Of a stretch of 64,000 nt of DNA, positions 18,214 through 26,668 are shown piece by piece. The stretch covers positions 496,001 through 560,000 of the forward strand of contig NZ_LRBG01000037.1 in assembly GCF_001580545.1 (NCBI RefSeq). Direction: 5' to 3'. The position numbers were made by a program, and so were the translations under genes. A model generated the notes under the pieces. The model saw only the letters and a program-made list of their open reading frames with translations, had not been told where the DNA came from and searched no databases. Positions within the stretch are counted from its first letter, which is position 1. Every line of letters begins with the position of its first letter. The stretch comes from Paraburkholderia monticola (GTDB lineage: Bacteria > Pseudomonadota > Gammaproteobacteria > Burkholderiales > Burkholderiaceae).

Positions 18214-18669
18214 GTCATCGGTTCCAGGAGGAGGCCCTGCGGAAAATTCTATGTGACAACGTATGGCAAAGCAACCGGCGCACGGTTGCCCACCGGTGGT
18301 CGCTTTAGCGGGTGAATACGCTAGTCGGACAGGAAGAAGGCTGTATGAATGAATTAGTGTTATTGCGATCTTTTCAATAAAATGGCGCGCAAAAAACCGA
18401 CGCTGATCCGTGCTCATTCAATGAAACGAGAGTGTCATGGCGTACTAAAGCAGGCTCGGCAACGCAGAGCAATGTTAAATCTCTAACCGGCGCGCGCCGC
18501 TCGGGCTGCCGGTGCTTGGCGCCCGTTCTATGCGCGCTCCGCATGAATTGATTTTTTTAATGAATTTGTGCGAACGCGCGGTTCACGGTCGAATGTCGGG
18601 TTTTTCGCGGTCTGCGTGTGTCGCCGGCCGCCTGTTTGTAGTCTTTTAAAAGACCGATAAGGAGCAGAA
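18214..18669. other. Divergent intergenic region, mrpE / binding-protein gene
   Basis: This 456-base region has no recognisable gene. It must hold the leftward mrp promoter and the rightward promoter of the binding-protein gene. A short inverted repeat GCAACCG/CGGTTGC lies at 18271-18289. The part from 18340 to 18560 is richer in A+T than its surroundings. No known operator was recognised. Confidence 0.6.
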
Positions 18670-19452
18670 ATGAAAGCCATGCTGGCAACCCTGACGATTG
18701 CGCTGTTGGCCGTATCGTCCGCGAGCGCAATCGCCAAGGACTGGCCGACGCTGCGTTTCGGCGTCGACGCGAGCTATCCGCCGTTCGAGTCGAAAGCCGC
18801 CGACGGCAAGCTCGTCGGCTTCGACATCGATCTCGGCAATGAGATTTGCCGGCGGCTCGACGCGAAATGCCTGTGGATCGAGAATTCGTTCGACGGCATG
18901 ATTCCCGCGTTGAAGGGCCGCAAATTCGACGGCGTGCTGTCGACGATGTCGATGACGCCCGCGCGCCAGGCGCAGATCGCCTTCTCGTCGAAGGTGTTCC
19001 GTATTCCGACCCGTCTGGTCGCGAAGAAGGGCTCGTCGATCGAGCCGACGCCGGAAGCGCTGAAGGGCAAGCACATCGGCGTCGAGCAGGGCTCGATTCA
19101 GGAAACCTATGCGAAGACGTATTGGGAGCCGGCAGGTGCCGTGATCGTGCCGTATCAGGATCAGGATCTGGTGTATTCGGATCTGCTTGCCGGCCGCATC
19201 GACGGGTCACTGCAAAACGCGGTGCAAGCCGAAATCGGCTTTTTGCGCACACCACGCGGCAAGGATTTCGCATTCGCCGGCAATCCGCTTTATGACGCGA
19301 AAACGCTCGGCAGTGGCACGGCAATCGGTTTGCGTAAAGAAGATGTCGATCTGAAGGAGAAAATCGACAAAGCCATTGCCGATATGCGCGCCGATGGCAC
19401 CTACGACCGCCTTGCGAAAAAGTATTTCGATTTCGACGTGTACGGTCAGTGA
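18670..19452 (+). CDS. Amino-acid ABC transporter substrate-binding protein (lysine/arginine/ornithine type)
   Basis: A 260-residue periplasmic protein with a signal peptide (MKAMLATLTIALLAVSSASA) and a type II binding-protein fold. Marks are LRFGVDASYPPFESKAADGK, VGFDIDLGNEICRRL, DGMIPALKGRKFDGVLSTMS and the C-terminal DGTYDRLAKKYFDFDVYG, as in ArgT/HisJ relatives. It binds a basic amino acid or a related compound for an ABC importer. AAGGAG sits before the ATG. No permease or ATPase gene is adjacent, so it must use a transporter encoded elsewhere. A strong hairpin follows. Confidence 0.88.
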   Translation: MKAMLATLTIALLAVSSASAIAKDWPTLRFGVDASYPPFESKAADGKLVGFDIDLGNEICRRLDAKCLWIENSFDGMIPALKGRKFDGVLSTMSMTPARQAQIAFSSKVFRIPTRLVAKKGSSIEPTPEALKGKHIGVEQGSIQETYAKTYWEPAGAVIVPYQDQDLVYSDLLAGRIDGSLQNAVQAEIGFLRTPRGKDFAFAGNPLYDAKTLGSGTAIGLRKEDVDLKEKIDKAIADMRADGTYDRLAKKYFDFDVYGQ

Positions 19453-19509
19453 GTCGGAACCCCGCGGTACGTGGCGCGGCAGGCTTCCGCTTACAAAAGT
19501 AAGCGAACA

Positions 19510-19538
19510 GGCGAGGGGGCACAGCGTGCCCCCTCGCC
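19510..19538. terminator. Bidirectional hairpin terminator
   Basis: GGCGAGGGGGCAC and its exact complement form a 13-bp stem with a 3-base loop (AGC). It lies between the convergent binding-protein and DUF2252 genes and is followed by a short T-rich stretch. Confidence 0.85.
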
Positions 19539-19546
19539 TCGTTCGT

Positions 19547-20959
19547 CTACGCTGCGAAATCCGCAGCCATGTCGGCGTCGGTGCGCGCTTCCAGTTTGCC
19601 GCTGCGGCACGCTTGGCGGAATATCTCGTAGTCCTTTTCGACCTGGTCCGCGTACGCGCGCGAGTAGAGGACCAGCGAATCCGTCATCTGATCGCCGTTG
19701 CCGAGATAGGCGTCAACCTCGGTGGCGACGCCGCCGGCTTTTGCATGAGCCCGCGCGAGCACCCAGCCACACATGGCTGCGTACTGGCGGAAGGTGTCTT
19801 TCGCAAACAGCTCGAGCGTCGCCGAGATCTTCATGTCGCGTAGCTGACGGCCGTAGATCGAGCGCCCGAACGGTCCCGTGGTCCAGCCGAGGAACGGGTC
19901 GCTCGCGCCCTGCATGAGCCGCTGCCCGTCGACGACACGCTGCCCCTGGTGCTTCGGCCCCGGTGCCTTGAAGTAACGCGACACGACCGAGGTCGACGCT
20001 TCCTTGAACTGGATGAACAGGGGCTTCTCGTGCTGATCGACCATCAGCAGGATCAGGCAGCGCGTGCCGACGCTGCCGACGCCGACCACCTTGAACGCCA
20101 TGTCGTGCATCGAGAAGTGATCGAGCAGCGTGCGGCGCACCGTGCCGAGGGAGTTCAGATAGTGCGCGAGGATCGGCGCCATCAACGTGCGCCAGTCGCC
20201 GAGGCCGACCCAGTCGTCCTTGTGCGTGAACAGCGTGTTCTTGCCGTGCACGTGGAACACCGTGGGCGGCGCGTCGCGGATTTGCCAGAGGCCCTCGCGC
20301 TTGCTTGCGAGCTTCGGCAGGATCGTCTCGTGCGTGCGGCGCGACGCCTTCGCGATGCTGTTGCGAATGCGTTCACGCGCGTCGGCGGTGGGGGAGATTT
20401 CCTCGAGACGCGCGAACGTGATCAGCTCGCACCAGAGTTCGAGCGGACTCATCTGCGCGTATTCCGAGGTCCAGTGCTGATAGCTCTGCATACACGACGC
20501 GACCGTTTCGTCCGCGAGCCGATCGCCGTGGCCGAGATGCCGGACCGCGATATAGAGGCTCGCCACCAGACGCTTGAGGTCCCATTCCCACGGTCCGACC
20601 GCGGTTTCGTCGAAATCGTTGATGTCGAACACGAGCGCGCGCTCGGGTGTCGCGAAGCCGCCGAAATTCATCAGGTGGCAGTCGCCGCAGATCTGGAAGT
20701 GAAAGCCGCTGTTCGCGGTCTTCGCAAGGTCGTGCGCCTGGATGATCGCGCTGCCGCGATAGAACGTGAATGGCGATGCGAGCATGCGGCCGTAGCGCAG
20801 CGGCACGAGGGATTCGACGCGTCCGCGGCTGCTTTCGCGCAGCAGGCGGACCGGATCACGCCGGATGTTGCCGATGTCGGAGTTGGCGCTGCGCGGCGTG
20901 TTCTTGCGTGCATTGCGGCCGACTGCGCGGCGATCCGCGAGCGTTTCGGGTGGCGTCAT
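19547..20959 (-). CDS. DUF2252 family protein (kinase-like fold)
   Basis: A 470-residue cytoplasmic protein with the full DUF2252 pattern: MLASPFTFYRGSAIIQAHDL, FQICGDCHLMNFGGFATPER, VFDINDFDETAVGPWEWDLK, VVGVGSVGTRCLILL and the C-terminal AYADQVEKDYEIF. The GDxHxxNFG and DxNDFDE motifs look like the catalytic loop and metal-binding loop of aminoglycoside phosphotransferase-like kinases. The substrate is unknown. It is a single gene ending close to the hairpin at 19510-19538. Confidence 0.87.
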   Translation of the reverse strand: MTPPETLADRRAVGRNARKNTPRSANSDIGNIRRDPVRLLRESSRGRVESLVPLRYGRMLASPFTFYRGSAIIQAHDLAKTANSGFHFQICGDCHLMNFGGFATPERALVFDINDFDETAVGPWEWDLKRLVASLYIAVRHLGHGDRLADETVASCMQSYQHWTSEYAQMSPLELWCELITFARLEEISPTADARERIRNSIAKASRRTHETILPKLASKREGLWQIRDAPPTVFHVHGKNTLFTHKDDWVGLGDWRTLMAPILAHYLNSLGTVRRTLLDHFSMHDMAFKVVGVGSVGTRCLILLMVDQHEKPLFIQFKEASTSVVSRYFKAPGPKHQGQRVVDGQRLMQGASDPFLGWTTGPFGRSIYGRQLRDMKISATLELFAKDTFRQYAAMCGWVLARAHAKAGGVATEVDAYLGNGDQMTDSLVLYSRAYADQVEKDYEIFRQACRSGKLEARTDADMAADFAA

Positions 20960-21226
20960 CGTTTGCCCCTTGGAGATGCGGCGTCATTCGATTCGTTTTG
21001 CGGTGCGGGTGCCGGGAACAGCGGTGAACGACGGTCATGCCTGCTTGCACTCTAGCGTGTCTGCGCGGTGATTGCCATAGCGGGCGGCCCGCTATGTGCT
21101 TGCAGGTGTGGGGTGCGGCACATGCGCGGCGGCTGAGCGCTTGCTGTTGCGCCGGAGGAAGACAGACGCCGCGTTGACGCGGCGTTCGAGTGTGCAAGCG
21201 CTATGAAACCCGGGCCCGTTTCAACG

Positions 21227-21655
21227 CTACGCCGCGGGTTCCTCGTGCCGCACGTTGACCATCCACGGCACGCCGAACCGGTCGACCAACGTGCCGAAGC
21301 CGCTGGTCCAGAAAGTCTGCTGGAACGGCATCGTGACCTGGCCACCGTCCGACAGCGCGTTGAAATATTTTTCGCCGGAGGGCTGGTCGTCGGCCGTGAC
21401 CGACAGGCTGAAGCCCGCATGCACGGCGGCGTCGCCTCGGCATTCGCCATCCGACATCAGCACGTGCGTGTTGCCGATGACGAGGGTCGCGTGGAGGATC
21501 TTGTCGACGTGTTCGGGCGGCACCGGACGCGCGGGATCGGGCGGCGCGTCTTTCATGCGCAGCTTCATCAACTCCTGCGCGCCGAGCGCCGAACGATAGA
21601 ACGCAATGGCTTCCTCACAACGGCCATTGAAGAACAGATACGGCTGAATTTCCAT
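21227..21655 (-). CDS. VOC family protein, PhnB-like (glyoxalase superfamily)
   Basis: A 142-residue protein of the PhnB/3-demethylubiquinone methyltransferase-like VOC group. It starts QPYLFFNGRCEEAIAFYRSA and has HATLVIGNTHVLMSDGE and FGTLVDRFGVPWMVN. These are typical short VOC proteins of unknown substrate. It is in the same direction as the AHSA1 and ArsR genes; such genes are often found together. Confidence 0.87.
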   Translation of the reverse strand: MEIQPYLFFNGRCEEAIAFYRSALGAQELMKLRMKDAPPDPARPVPPEHVDKILHATLVIGNTHVLMSDGECRGDAAVHAGFSLSVTADDQPSGEKYFNALSDGGQVTMPFQQTFWTSGFGTLVDRFGVPWMVNVRHEEPAA

Positions 21656-21750
21656 GCTGATTTCCTGAGATGGTCGAGGGGTACCGGATGATTCTATCAG
21701 CGTAATTTTCGCGCCCGGACGTCCTCAAAGTTCGCGCGGAACGCTACGCT

Positions 21751-22230
21751 TCATGCCTTCGTGGCATGACTGCCGGCATTGGCCGGATAAGCCTCCTGCA
21801 ACGCGATCGAGCCCGTCTCGAGCAGCGATTTGAGGTTGGACATGATCTTCGGCCAGCCGCCCGAGACCGCCTCGATGAATTGCGAAGGATCGCGCTCGAT
21901 CATATGCGTGAGCGTCAGCTTGACCGCCGTTCCGCTCGGTTCGAGTTCCATCGTGCAACGCGAATCGCCTTCGGCTTGCAACTCGGGACGTCGCTGGTGC
22001 CGCCAGCGGATCACGAGGCGCCGCGGCGGCTCCGCCTCGATGATCTCGCCGGCGTCGAAAGTCTCCCCCGTGCTCGACACGAGCTTCCACGACGAGCCCG
22101 CCGTCCATTCGCTGTCGCAGTGCATGCCGAACCAGTACTGCCTGATGAACTCCGCGTCGGTCAATGCCGACCACAGCTGCTCCGGCGTGGTGCGGATATA
22201 GGTCACGTAGACGAACGTCGATCTAGTCAT
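21751..22230 (-). CDS. AHSA1/SRPBCC domain protein
   Basis: A 159-residue START-like protein: FVYVTYIRTTPEQLWSALTD at the start, then FIRQYWFGMHCDSEWTAGSS, and VKLTLTHMIERDPSQF with the C-terminal VSGGWPKIMSNLKSLLETG. AHSA1-type proteins next to an ArsR regulator are a common pair in proteobacteria; their ligand is unknown. It overlaps the ArsR gene by 8 bp, so the two are coupled. Confidence 0.88.
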   Translation of the reverse strand: MTRSTFVYVTYIRTTPEQLWSALTDAEFIRQYWFGMHCDSEWTAGSSWKLVSSTGETFDAGEIIEAEPPRRLVIRWRHQRRPELQAEGDSRCTMELEPSGTAVKLTLTHMIERDPSQFIEAVSGGWPKIMSNLKSLLETGSIALQEAYPANAGSHATKA

Positions 22231-22558
22231 TGCCTCTCTCCAGGCGTCGTTTCAGGGATGAGAGCGCCTTCAGGCGCGGCTTTTCGAACTTGGCAATCCA
22301 GCGCTCGTAGATCTGTTGCAGCGGCACCGGATTGAGGAAGTGCAATTTCTCGCGCCCGCTGCGTGCGGTAACGACGAGGTTCGCCGCTTCCAGCAGACCC
22401 AGATGCTGCGTCACGCCTTGCCGCGTCATGTCGAGGTGTTCGCACAGGTCGTTCAGGGTCTGGCCGTCGTGCGCGTGCAGCACGTCCAGCAGCTTGCGAC
22501 GGCTCGGATCGGCGAGGGCTTTGAACAGCAGGTCTGTGTCGTCGGGACGCTCGGCCAT
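22223..22558 (-). CDS. ArsR-family transcriptional regulator
   Basis: A 111-residue winged-helix repressor: LLFKALADPSRRKLLDVLHA, TLNDLCEHLDMTRQGVTQHL (recognition helix about 46-60) and the wing VVTARSGREKLHFLNP. No cysteine metal site is visible (no ELCVCDL-type motif), so it is the SdpR/YgaV-like subgroup paired with SRPBCC proteins. It is the first gene of the ArsR-AHSA1 pair and probably represses its own operon. Confidence 0.88.
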   Translation of the reverse strand: MAERPDDTDLLFKALADPSRRKLLDVLHAHDGQTLNDLCEHLDMTRQGVTQHLGLLEAANLVVTARSGREKLHFLNPVPLQQIYERWIAKFEKPRLKALSSLKRRLERGND

Positions 22559-23370
22559 GAATGGCTATAGGCAAGTAATCTGTTGCATTTACTATAGGCA
22601 AGAGATTGCTTGCATGTCAAGGTGACGTGTGGAAACTGACGATCAAAATATCGGGGCACAACAAAGTCTGCGGGATCTGAGACTCGTCGTTCGGGTGCAA
22701 CAAAGTCTGCGGCAATGGGAAAAATCGTGGCGCAGCGCAAAATTGTTTTATTACAAAACTATCGAGTTTTCTGCTCAGATAGTTTTCTGCTTTGCGCGGT
22801 GACGGGATGATGTGCGATCAGATGGTTAGATGTCGCGGCTGCGAGCGCGGAACTGAAGCAATTCGTGCGACCTATCGACCGGTTGAATCCGCATCCGAAA
22901 CCCGACTCAGCAACGACACATAAAACGTTCGTCAACATAAATGGCGGGTTGCGGAAGTGCCGGACCCAGTCTACGGGATGTACTGACTTTCCTCTGACAG
23001 GCGACCACCGAGCGCTTCTGCATGGGCGCCGTTTAAATGGATTTGACTCGGATCGTTTAACACTTGTCGCCTATCAATGTTTCACGGGCGTCCTGGGCGC
23101 TGATGCAGGCGCTGATTGTGCTGTCTCGATGCCAACGGACAATCTGCGGTAGCAGCGATAGCAGAAACAACTAGTTGCGAGGCTTCGTCCTCAGGAGGAG
23201 AACGTCGTGTCATTTAGCGTGGGGACTTGTTGACGTCAAACAGGTTGAGGAAAGGCCGCTTTTGCGAGCACGTTGCCCCAGCTTCGCGCGATATCGATCC
23301 AGTCAACACTCGAATGGCTTCGTCGGAAAGTCCGTTAAACATCGGCTCAAGGGTCAAGAGGAGCAATCGA
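22559..23370. other. Gene-poor region with direct and inverted repeats
   Basis: No supported gene lies in these 812 bases, which are less GC-rich than the flanks. A 15-bp direct repeat CAACAAAGTCTGCGG occurs at 22659-22673 and 22698-22712. An inverted repeat AAAACTATC/GATAGTTTT lies at 22755-22763 and 22778-22786, with AGTTTTCTGCT repeated inside and beside it. At about 22874 the stretch CGACCGGTTGAATCC resembles one arm of the inverted repeat at 25435-25509. These look like remains of mobile DNA. Confidence 0.55.
22659..22712. repeat. 15-bp tandem-spaced direct repeat
   Basis: CAACAAAGTCTGCGG is present twice with 39-bp spacing, each time preceded by a TCGGG-like block. Spaced direct repeats of this kind occur at the ends of some insertion sequences as transposase-binding sites; no transposase gene is next to them here. 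Confidence 0.6.
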
Positions 23371-23787
23371 ATGAACGCAAGCGAGTTACAGAAACTAGGT
23401 CATGCCTTGGATGCGGGTTGGCTCATGGCGTTGTGGTTAGCGATTCATGGTGGCGACCCACCTCCGCAGGAGCAGGTGATCGGGGAAAACGAATCACTGG
23501 ATTTATCAGCTCTGGCTTTGGTCGCGCGCCTTAGTGAACTTTATCCTGAAGCAGACAAGACTCCGGGTGCGGCGCTAGCCAACCTTGCGAAACTCGGCTT
23601 CAAGGTCACTGTCACTATGGCTGACGATAGCAAGGTCCAATTGCACGGCCCTGATGACGTCAAGGCACTGATGGCCACAATGTCGGCCGCAGGCGCGAAC
23701 CAGCAAGGACCCTATAAGAGGATCTGCATCTGGAACCAGTATCTTGGTCAGGTGTGCAAGATCCTTTATCAAACGCATTGGTCCTAG
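23371..23787 (+). CDS. Orphan small protein with Cys-containing C-terminus
   Basis: A 138-residue protein that I do not recognise. The ATG at 23371 sits behind AGAGGAG with good spacing, which supports real translation. Residues 1-30 are mildly hydrophobic (LDAGWLMALWLAIHGG), residues 35-110 are acidic and helical, and residues 112-138 are different: aromatic, basic and carrying two cysteines (RICIWNQYLGQVCKILYQ). No signal peptide or catalytic motif is evident. Codon use is less GC-biased than in neighbours, which suggests transfer. A peptide precursor or a toxin-like small protein is possible but unproven. Confidence 0.5.
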   Translation: MNASELQKLGHALDAGWLMALWLAIHGGDPPPQEQVIGENESLDLSALALVARLSELYPEADKTPGAALANLAKLGFKVTVTMADDSKVQLHGPDDVKALMATMSAAGANQQGPYKRICIWNQYLGQVCKILYQTHWS

Positions 23788-24391
23788 GCCACCGCCCGTT
23801 CCTGAAGGCTGATGCCCGGGATGCAGATGCTGCGCGCTTGACCTCACGCACCGCGCTACGCAACCGTGAAAAGGTAACCGCGCTCCCGCCTGGAACGCGA
23901 TCCGGGCTACTACTTCGGCTCGAAACTTCGCGTACGTTTCCGACGGGGCCGACATTGCGCGCTGCCTCAGTGCAAATGCAAGAAATGTACGCTGAAGCGG
24001 CCTCAACAGCGCCGATACCTGAACGTCACTACCCATCATTGTCCCAGCCGACCGTGGGGCGCCGGGCGGGCCAGGAGCCGACGTTCACGGGCATTGTGAT
24101 CCCGGCGCAGTGACGTCCGCCCCAGATCAGCAAACGCCAGCCGAAGTCCGGCAACCCTGGTTAGCGCGGCTCGATGGCGAAGTTTGTCGGCGCAAACACC
24201 TACCAGAAGTGTGCGGTACCTCTCATTCTGGAAGGGCGTCTGAAAGTCGTGTGATCTATCACATTGAGGCGGACATTTCACCCTTTTCGGGTGCGCTCTG
24301 CGTGCCGAACGCGCGAGCCTGACGATGCGGCAGCAACTGGGCCGGAAAGGCCTGGCTCTTCCGAAAATTCGCAAAATTGGGAGTCACGGCG
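23788..24391. other. Region without recognisable gene
   Basis: About 600 bases between the orphan protein and the TauE-type permease. Open frames on both strands show no family resemblance and lack ribosome sites. No clear repeat or terminator was found. Confidence 0.5.
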
Positions 24392-25267
24392 ATGGATTTT
24401 GAGCCTCAGCCTGAAACGGAAAGCACCAAAGGATCCGCTCTTTCATCCAGCACGGCACTCAACTGGCGAGCCCGGAAAATCAAGGTTCAGTGGTTGGTCC
24501 TCATAGCTGCCACTGCACTGTGTCTCGCCTTGTCAGCAGGGGGCGCCATAAAGCCAGTTGTCGTCGGCGCCATCTTTTTAGCATCCGCCGTTTCTAGCAT
24601 CGCCGGATTCGCTTTCTCTGCTGTTTGCGGCGCCATGTTGTTCCATATTCCCATCGATCCCGTGCAACTCGTCCAGATCATGATCGTCTGCAGTATCGCC
24701 AACCAGACAGCGATGGTGTGGTCACTGAGAAGAGCAATCCACTGGCGAGAACTTGCTATTTTTCTGATCGGCGGTGCAATCGGTCTGCCGATCGGCATCA
24801 TTGTATTGTTGAAGCTGGATCGTCATCTCTATACCCATGTACTTGGCGTTTTTCTTGTCGCTTACGGTTGCTACATGCTTGTCCGCAAACCTTTGATTAT
24901 CCGTCGTCAGAAGATGGCCTTCGATGTCTTCGCCGGACTTCTCGGGGGAATCACAGGTGGTGCCGTCGGGTTTCCCGGTGCATTTGTCACCATCTGGTGT
25001 GGTTTCAAGGGGTGGAGCAAGGACCGCCAGCGCGCTATGTTCCAGCCGTTCATTTTGATCATGCAGGTGGCTGCGCTTGCGACGATTAGTCTGTTGCGAC
25101 ATTCCACCGGCAAGGTTGGGTTCGCGCCGGCGAATCTGCTCTCCATACCCGCTGCGCTGCTCGGAACCGCAGTTGGCATGACGCTCTACAAGCGGCTGTC
25201 GGACAAGCATTTCGCGCGCGCCGTGAACGTGCTAATGATCGTTTCGGGGATCAGCTACTTCGGGTAG
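24392..25267 (+). CDS. TSUP (TauE/SafE-type) membrane permease
   Basis: A 291-residue protein with about eight membrane helices. TSUP marks are SIAGFAFSAVCGAMLFHIPI, GGAIGLPIGIIVLLKL and GLLGGITGGAVGFPGAFVTI, with paired Gly/Pro-rich segments in the two halves. The family exports or takes up sulfite, sulfonates, sulfoacetate or other organic anions. The ATG at 24392 is chosen; a TTG five codons earlier is also possible. It has no partner gene, and its substrate is unknown. Confidence 0.85.
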   Translation: MDFEPQPETESTKGSALSSSTALNWRARKIKVQWLVLIAATALCLALSAGGAIKPVVVGAIFLASAVSSIAGFAFSAVCGAMLFHIPIDPVQLVQIMIVCSIANQTAMVWSLRRAIHWRELAIFLIGGAIGLPIGIIVLLKLDRHLYTHVLGVFLVAYGCYMLVRKPLIIRRQKMAFDVFAGLLGGITGGAVGFPGAFVTIWCGFKGWSKDRQRAMFQPFILIMQVAALATISLLRHSTGKVGFAPANLLSIPAALLGTAVGMTLYKRLSDKHFARAVNVLMIVSGISYFG

Positions 25268-25665
25268 TCGAGCCGAAAGCGTGCGTTTTCTCATCGGAAT
25301 CGCAGAGCGGCGGCTCAACTTAATGATTCGCCATCTAAATAGACTCGCCTGCACGAGCCATAAAGGCCGCTATTACGAAAGCTGAAGGATTGGCGGGTAG
25401 GCATGAGGCGGTCGCTTCGGGCACAGAAGGGCTGTGGATTCAAGCGGTCGGTGCAACACCTCCGCTGCTCACGCAGGTTCTAGTGTGTTGCACCGACCGG
25501 TCGAATCCACACCGAGCCATCGGGCGATCAAGCGACGCCTGCTTGAACTTAAAACGTTTCGGCGAGACGGCATCGCCCCGCTTCCCTGACGCGGGTTGAT
25601 ATTTGCAGCCGTGCGTACGAGGCGTCGTCATGCGCACGCTCGAGCGAGCGTGGTGGCGGCGCGCT
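25268..25665. other. Intergenic region between convergent permease and LysR genes
   Basis: About 400 bases with no gene; apart from the inverted repeat at 25435-25509 nothing else was recognised. Confidence 0.55.
25435..25509. repeat. 25-bp imperfect inverted repeat
   Basis: The arms 25435-25459 and 25485-25509 match over 25 bases with two mismatches (TGGATTCAAGCGGTCGGTGC... against its complement) around a 25-base loop. The size is like paired insertion-sequence ends with nothing between them, or a long hairpin. There is no T run, so it is not a typical terminator. A similar arm-like sequence occurs near 22874. Confidence 0.7.
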
Positions 25666-26565
25666 TTAATCCTGGCGCAGCGTTTGCGCGACCAATGAGC
25701 GAAACCAGCGGTGTCCGGCGTCATTGTGATAGCGCGCATGCCAGAACTGCTGCACGAGTAAATCCGGTAACTTGATTGGCAGCGGAAACACGTCCACATC
25801 GGCCAGGCGCGAAAACAGTTCGGCCAGTTCGTCCGGCACCGCTGCAATGAAGTCCGAGTTTGCGACGAGACTCGGCACGGCCAGCAGATACGGCACCTCC
25901 ACGCCCACCTTCAGACGCGCACCGTGCTGCCGCAATTCCTTCTCGAGCATCTGATTGGTGAGCGCAAGCGTGCCCGCGACGACATGCTTTTTCTCCACGA
26001 AATCATCGAGTGTCATACGCAGCTTCTTTCGCGTTGCTCCCCCTTTGATGATGCCGACCAGCGAGCGACGGAACAAGGGCTGTTGATGAAGGTTCTCGCC
26101 GAGTTTGCCGAGATAGCCGATCGCGAGATCGAGCGCGCCGTCCTGCAGCGCGCTGGCTAGCTCGAGTGACGGCACCTGAATCGGTTTGAGCGTGGCGTGC
26201 GGCGCGCGTTCGCGCAGCGCCGCCAACAGGCGTGGCAGCAGCACGATCACACCCATGTCGCTCAGGCAGACCGAAAAAGTCCGCGTGGTGGTGGAGGCGT
26301 CGAACGATTTGGCGCTCCAGATCTCCTGCTGGACCAGCGCCAGAACGTTCGTAACGCCTTCGATCAAGCGCTCGCCGACAGGTGTCGGTGCCATGACCGG
26401 TCCGGCCCGCACGAACAGATCGTCCTGAAACAACGTGCGGAGTTTCCCTAGTGCGTGACTCACGGCAGGTTGCGTGAGACCCAGGCGTTCAGCCGCGCGC
26501 GACACGCTGCGCTCCTCGGCCAGCGCCTGAATGACGTAGAGGAAGTTCAGGTCGGGAGACTGCAT
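25666..26565 (-). CDS. LysR-family regulator of the aromatic uptake operon
   Basis: A 299-residue LysR protein: HTH at about 18-37 (RSVSRAAERLGLTQPAVSHA), then a NodD/NahR-like effector domain starting FSVCLSDMGVIVLLPRLLAA. It resembles the LysR subgroup that responds to aromatic acids (NahR, LinR, DntR type). It is divergent from the flavin hydroxylase gene at 26669, with 103 bp between, so it most likely activates that operon. The ATG at 26565 is chosen because the HTH starts 17 residues later, as usual. Confidence 0.88.
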   Translation of the reverse strand: MQSPDLNFLYVIQALAEERSVSRAAERLGLTQPAVSHALGKLRTLFQDDLFVRAGPVMAPTPVGERLIEGVTNVLALVQQEIWSAKSFDASTTTRTFSVCLSDMGVIVLLPRLLAALRERAPHATLKPIQVPSLELASALQDGALDLAIGYLGKLGENLHQQPLFRRSLVGIIKGGATRKKLRMTLDDFVEKKHVVAGTLALTNQMLEKELRQHGARLKVGVEVPYLLAVPSLVANSDFIAAVPDELAELFSRLADVDVFPLPIKLPDLLVQQFWHARYHNDAGHRWFRSLVAQTLRQD

Positions 26566-26576
26566 GTATGCACCAG

Positions 26577-26589
26577 ATTCATGATGAAT
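26577..26589. promoter_or_regulatory. Candidate LysR operator
   Basis: ATTCAT-G-ATGAAT is a perfect 13-bp palindrome just upstream of the LysR start, in the gap shared with the hydroxylase gene. Its size and position match a LysR recognition site. Binding is inferred. Confidence 0.55.
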
Positions 26590-26668
26590 ATGAAAGTCAT
26601 TGTATAGATTTATAGGCGCATGGCGGTTAACTTCGCATCCATAGCAGGTAAAAAGCAAGGAGACGGAA

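Noticed and set aside
22865..23152. Plus-strand open frame of 95 codons
   Set aside because: GTG start without ribosome site and no family resemblance; it lies in the repeat-bearing segment.
23575..24039. Minus-strand open frame of about 155 codons
   Set aside because: No ribosome site or family resemblance, and it overlaps the better supported plus-strand protein.
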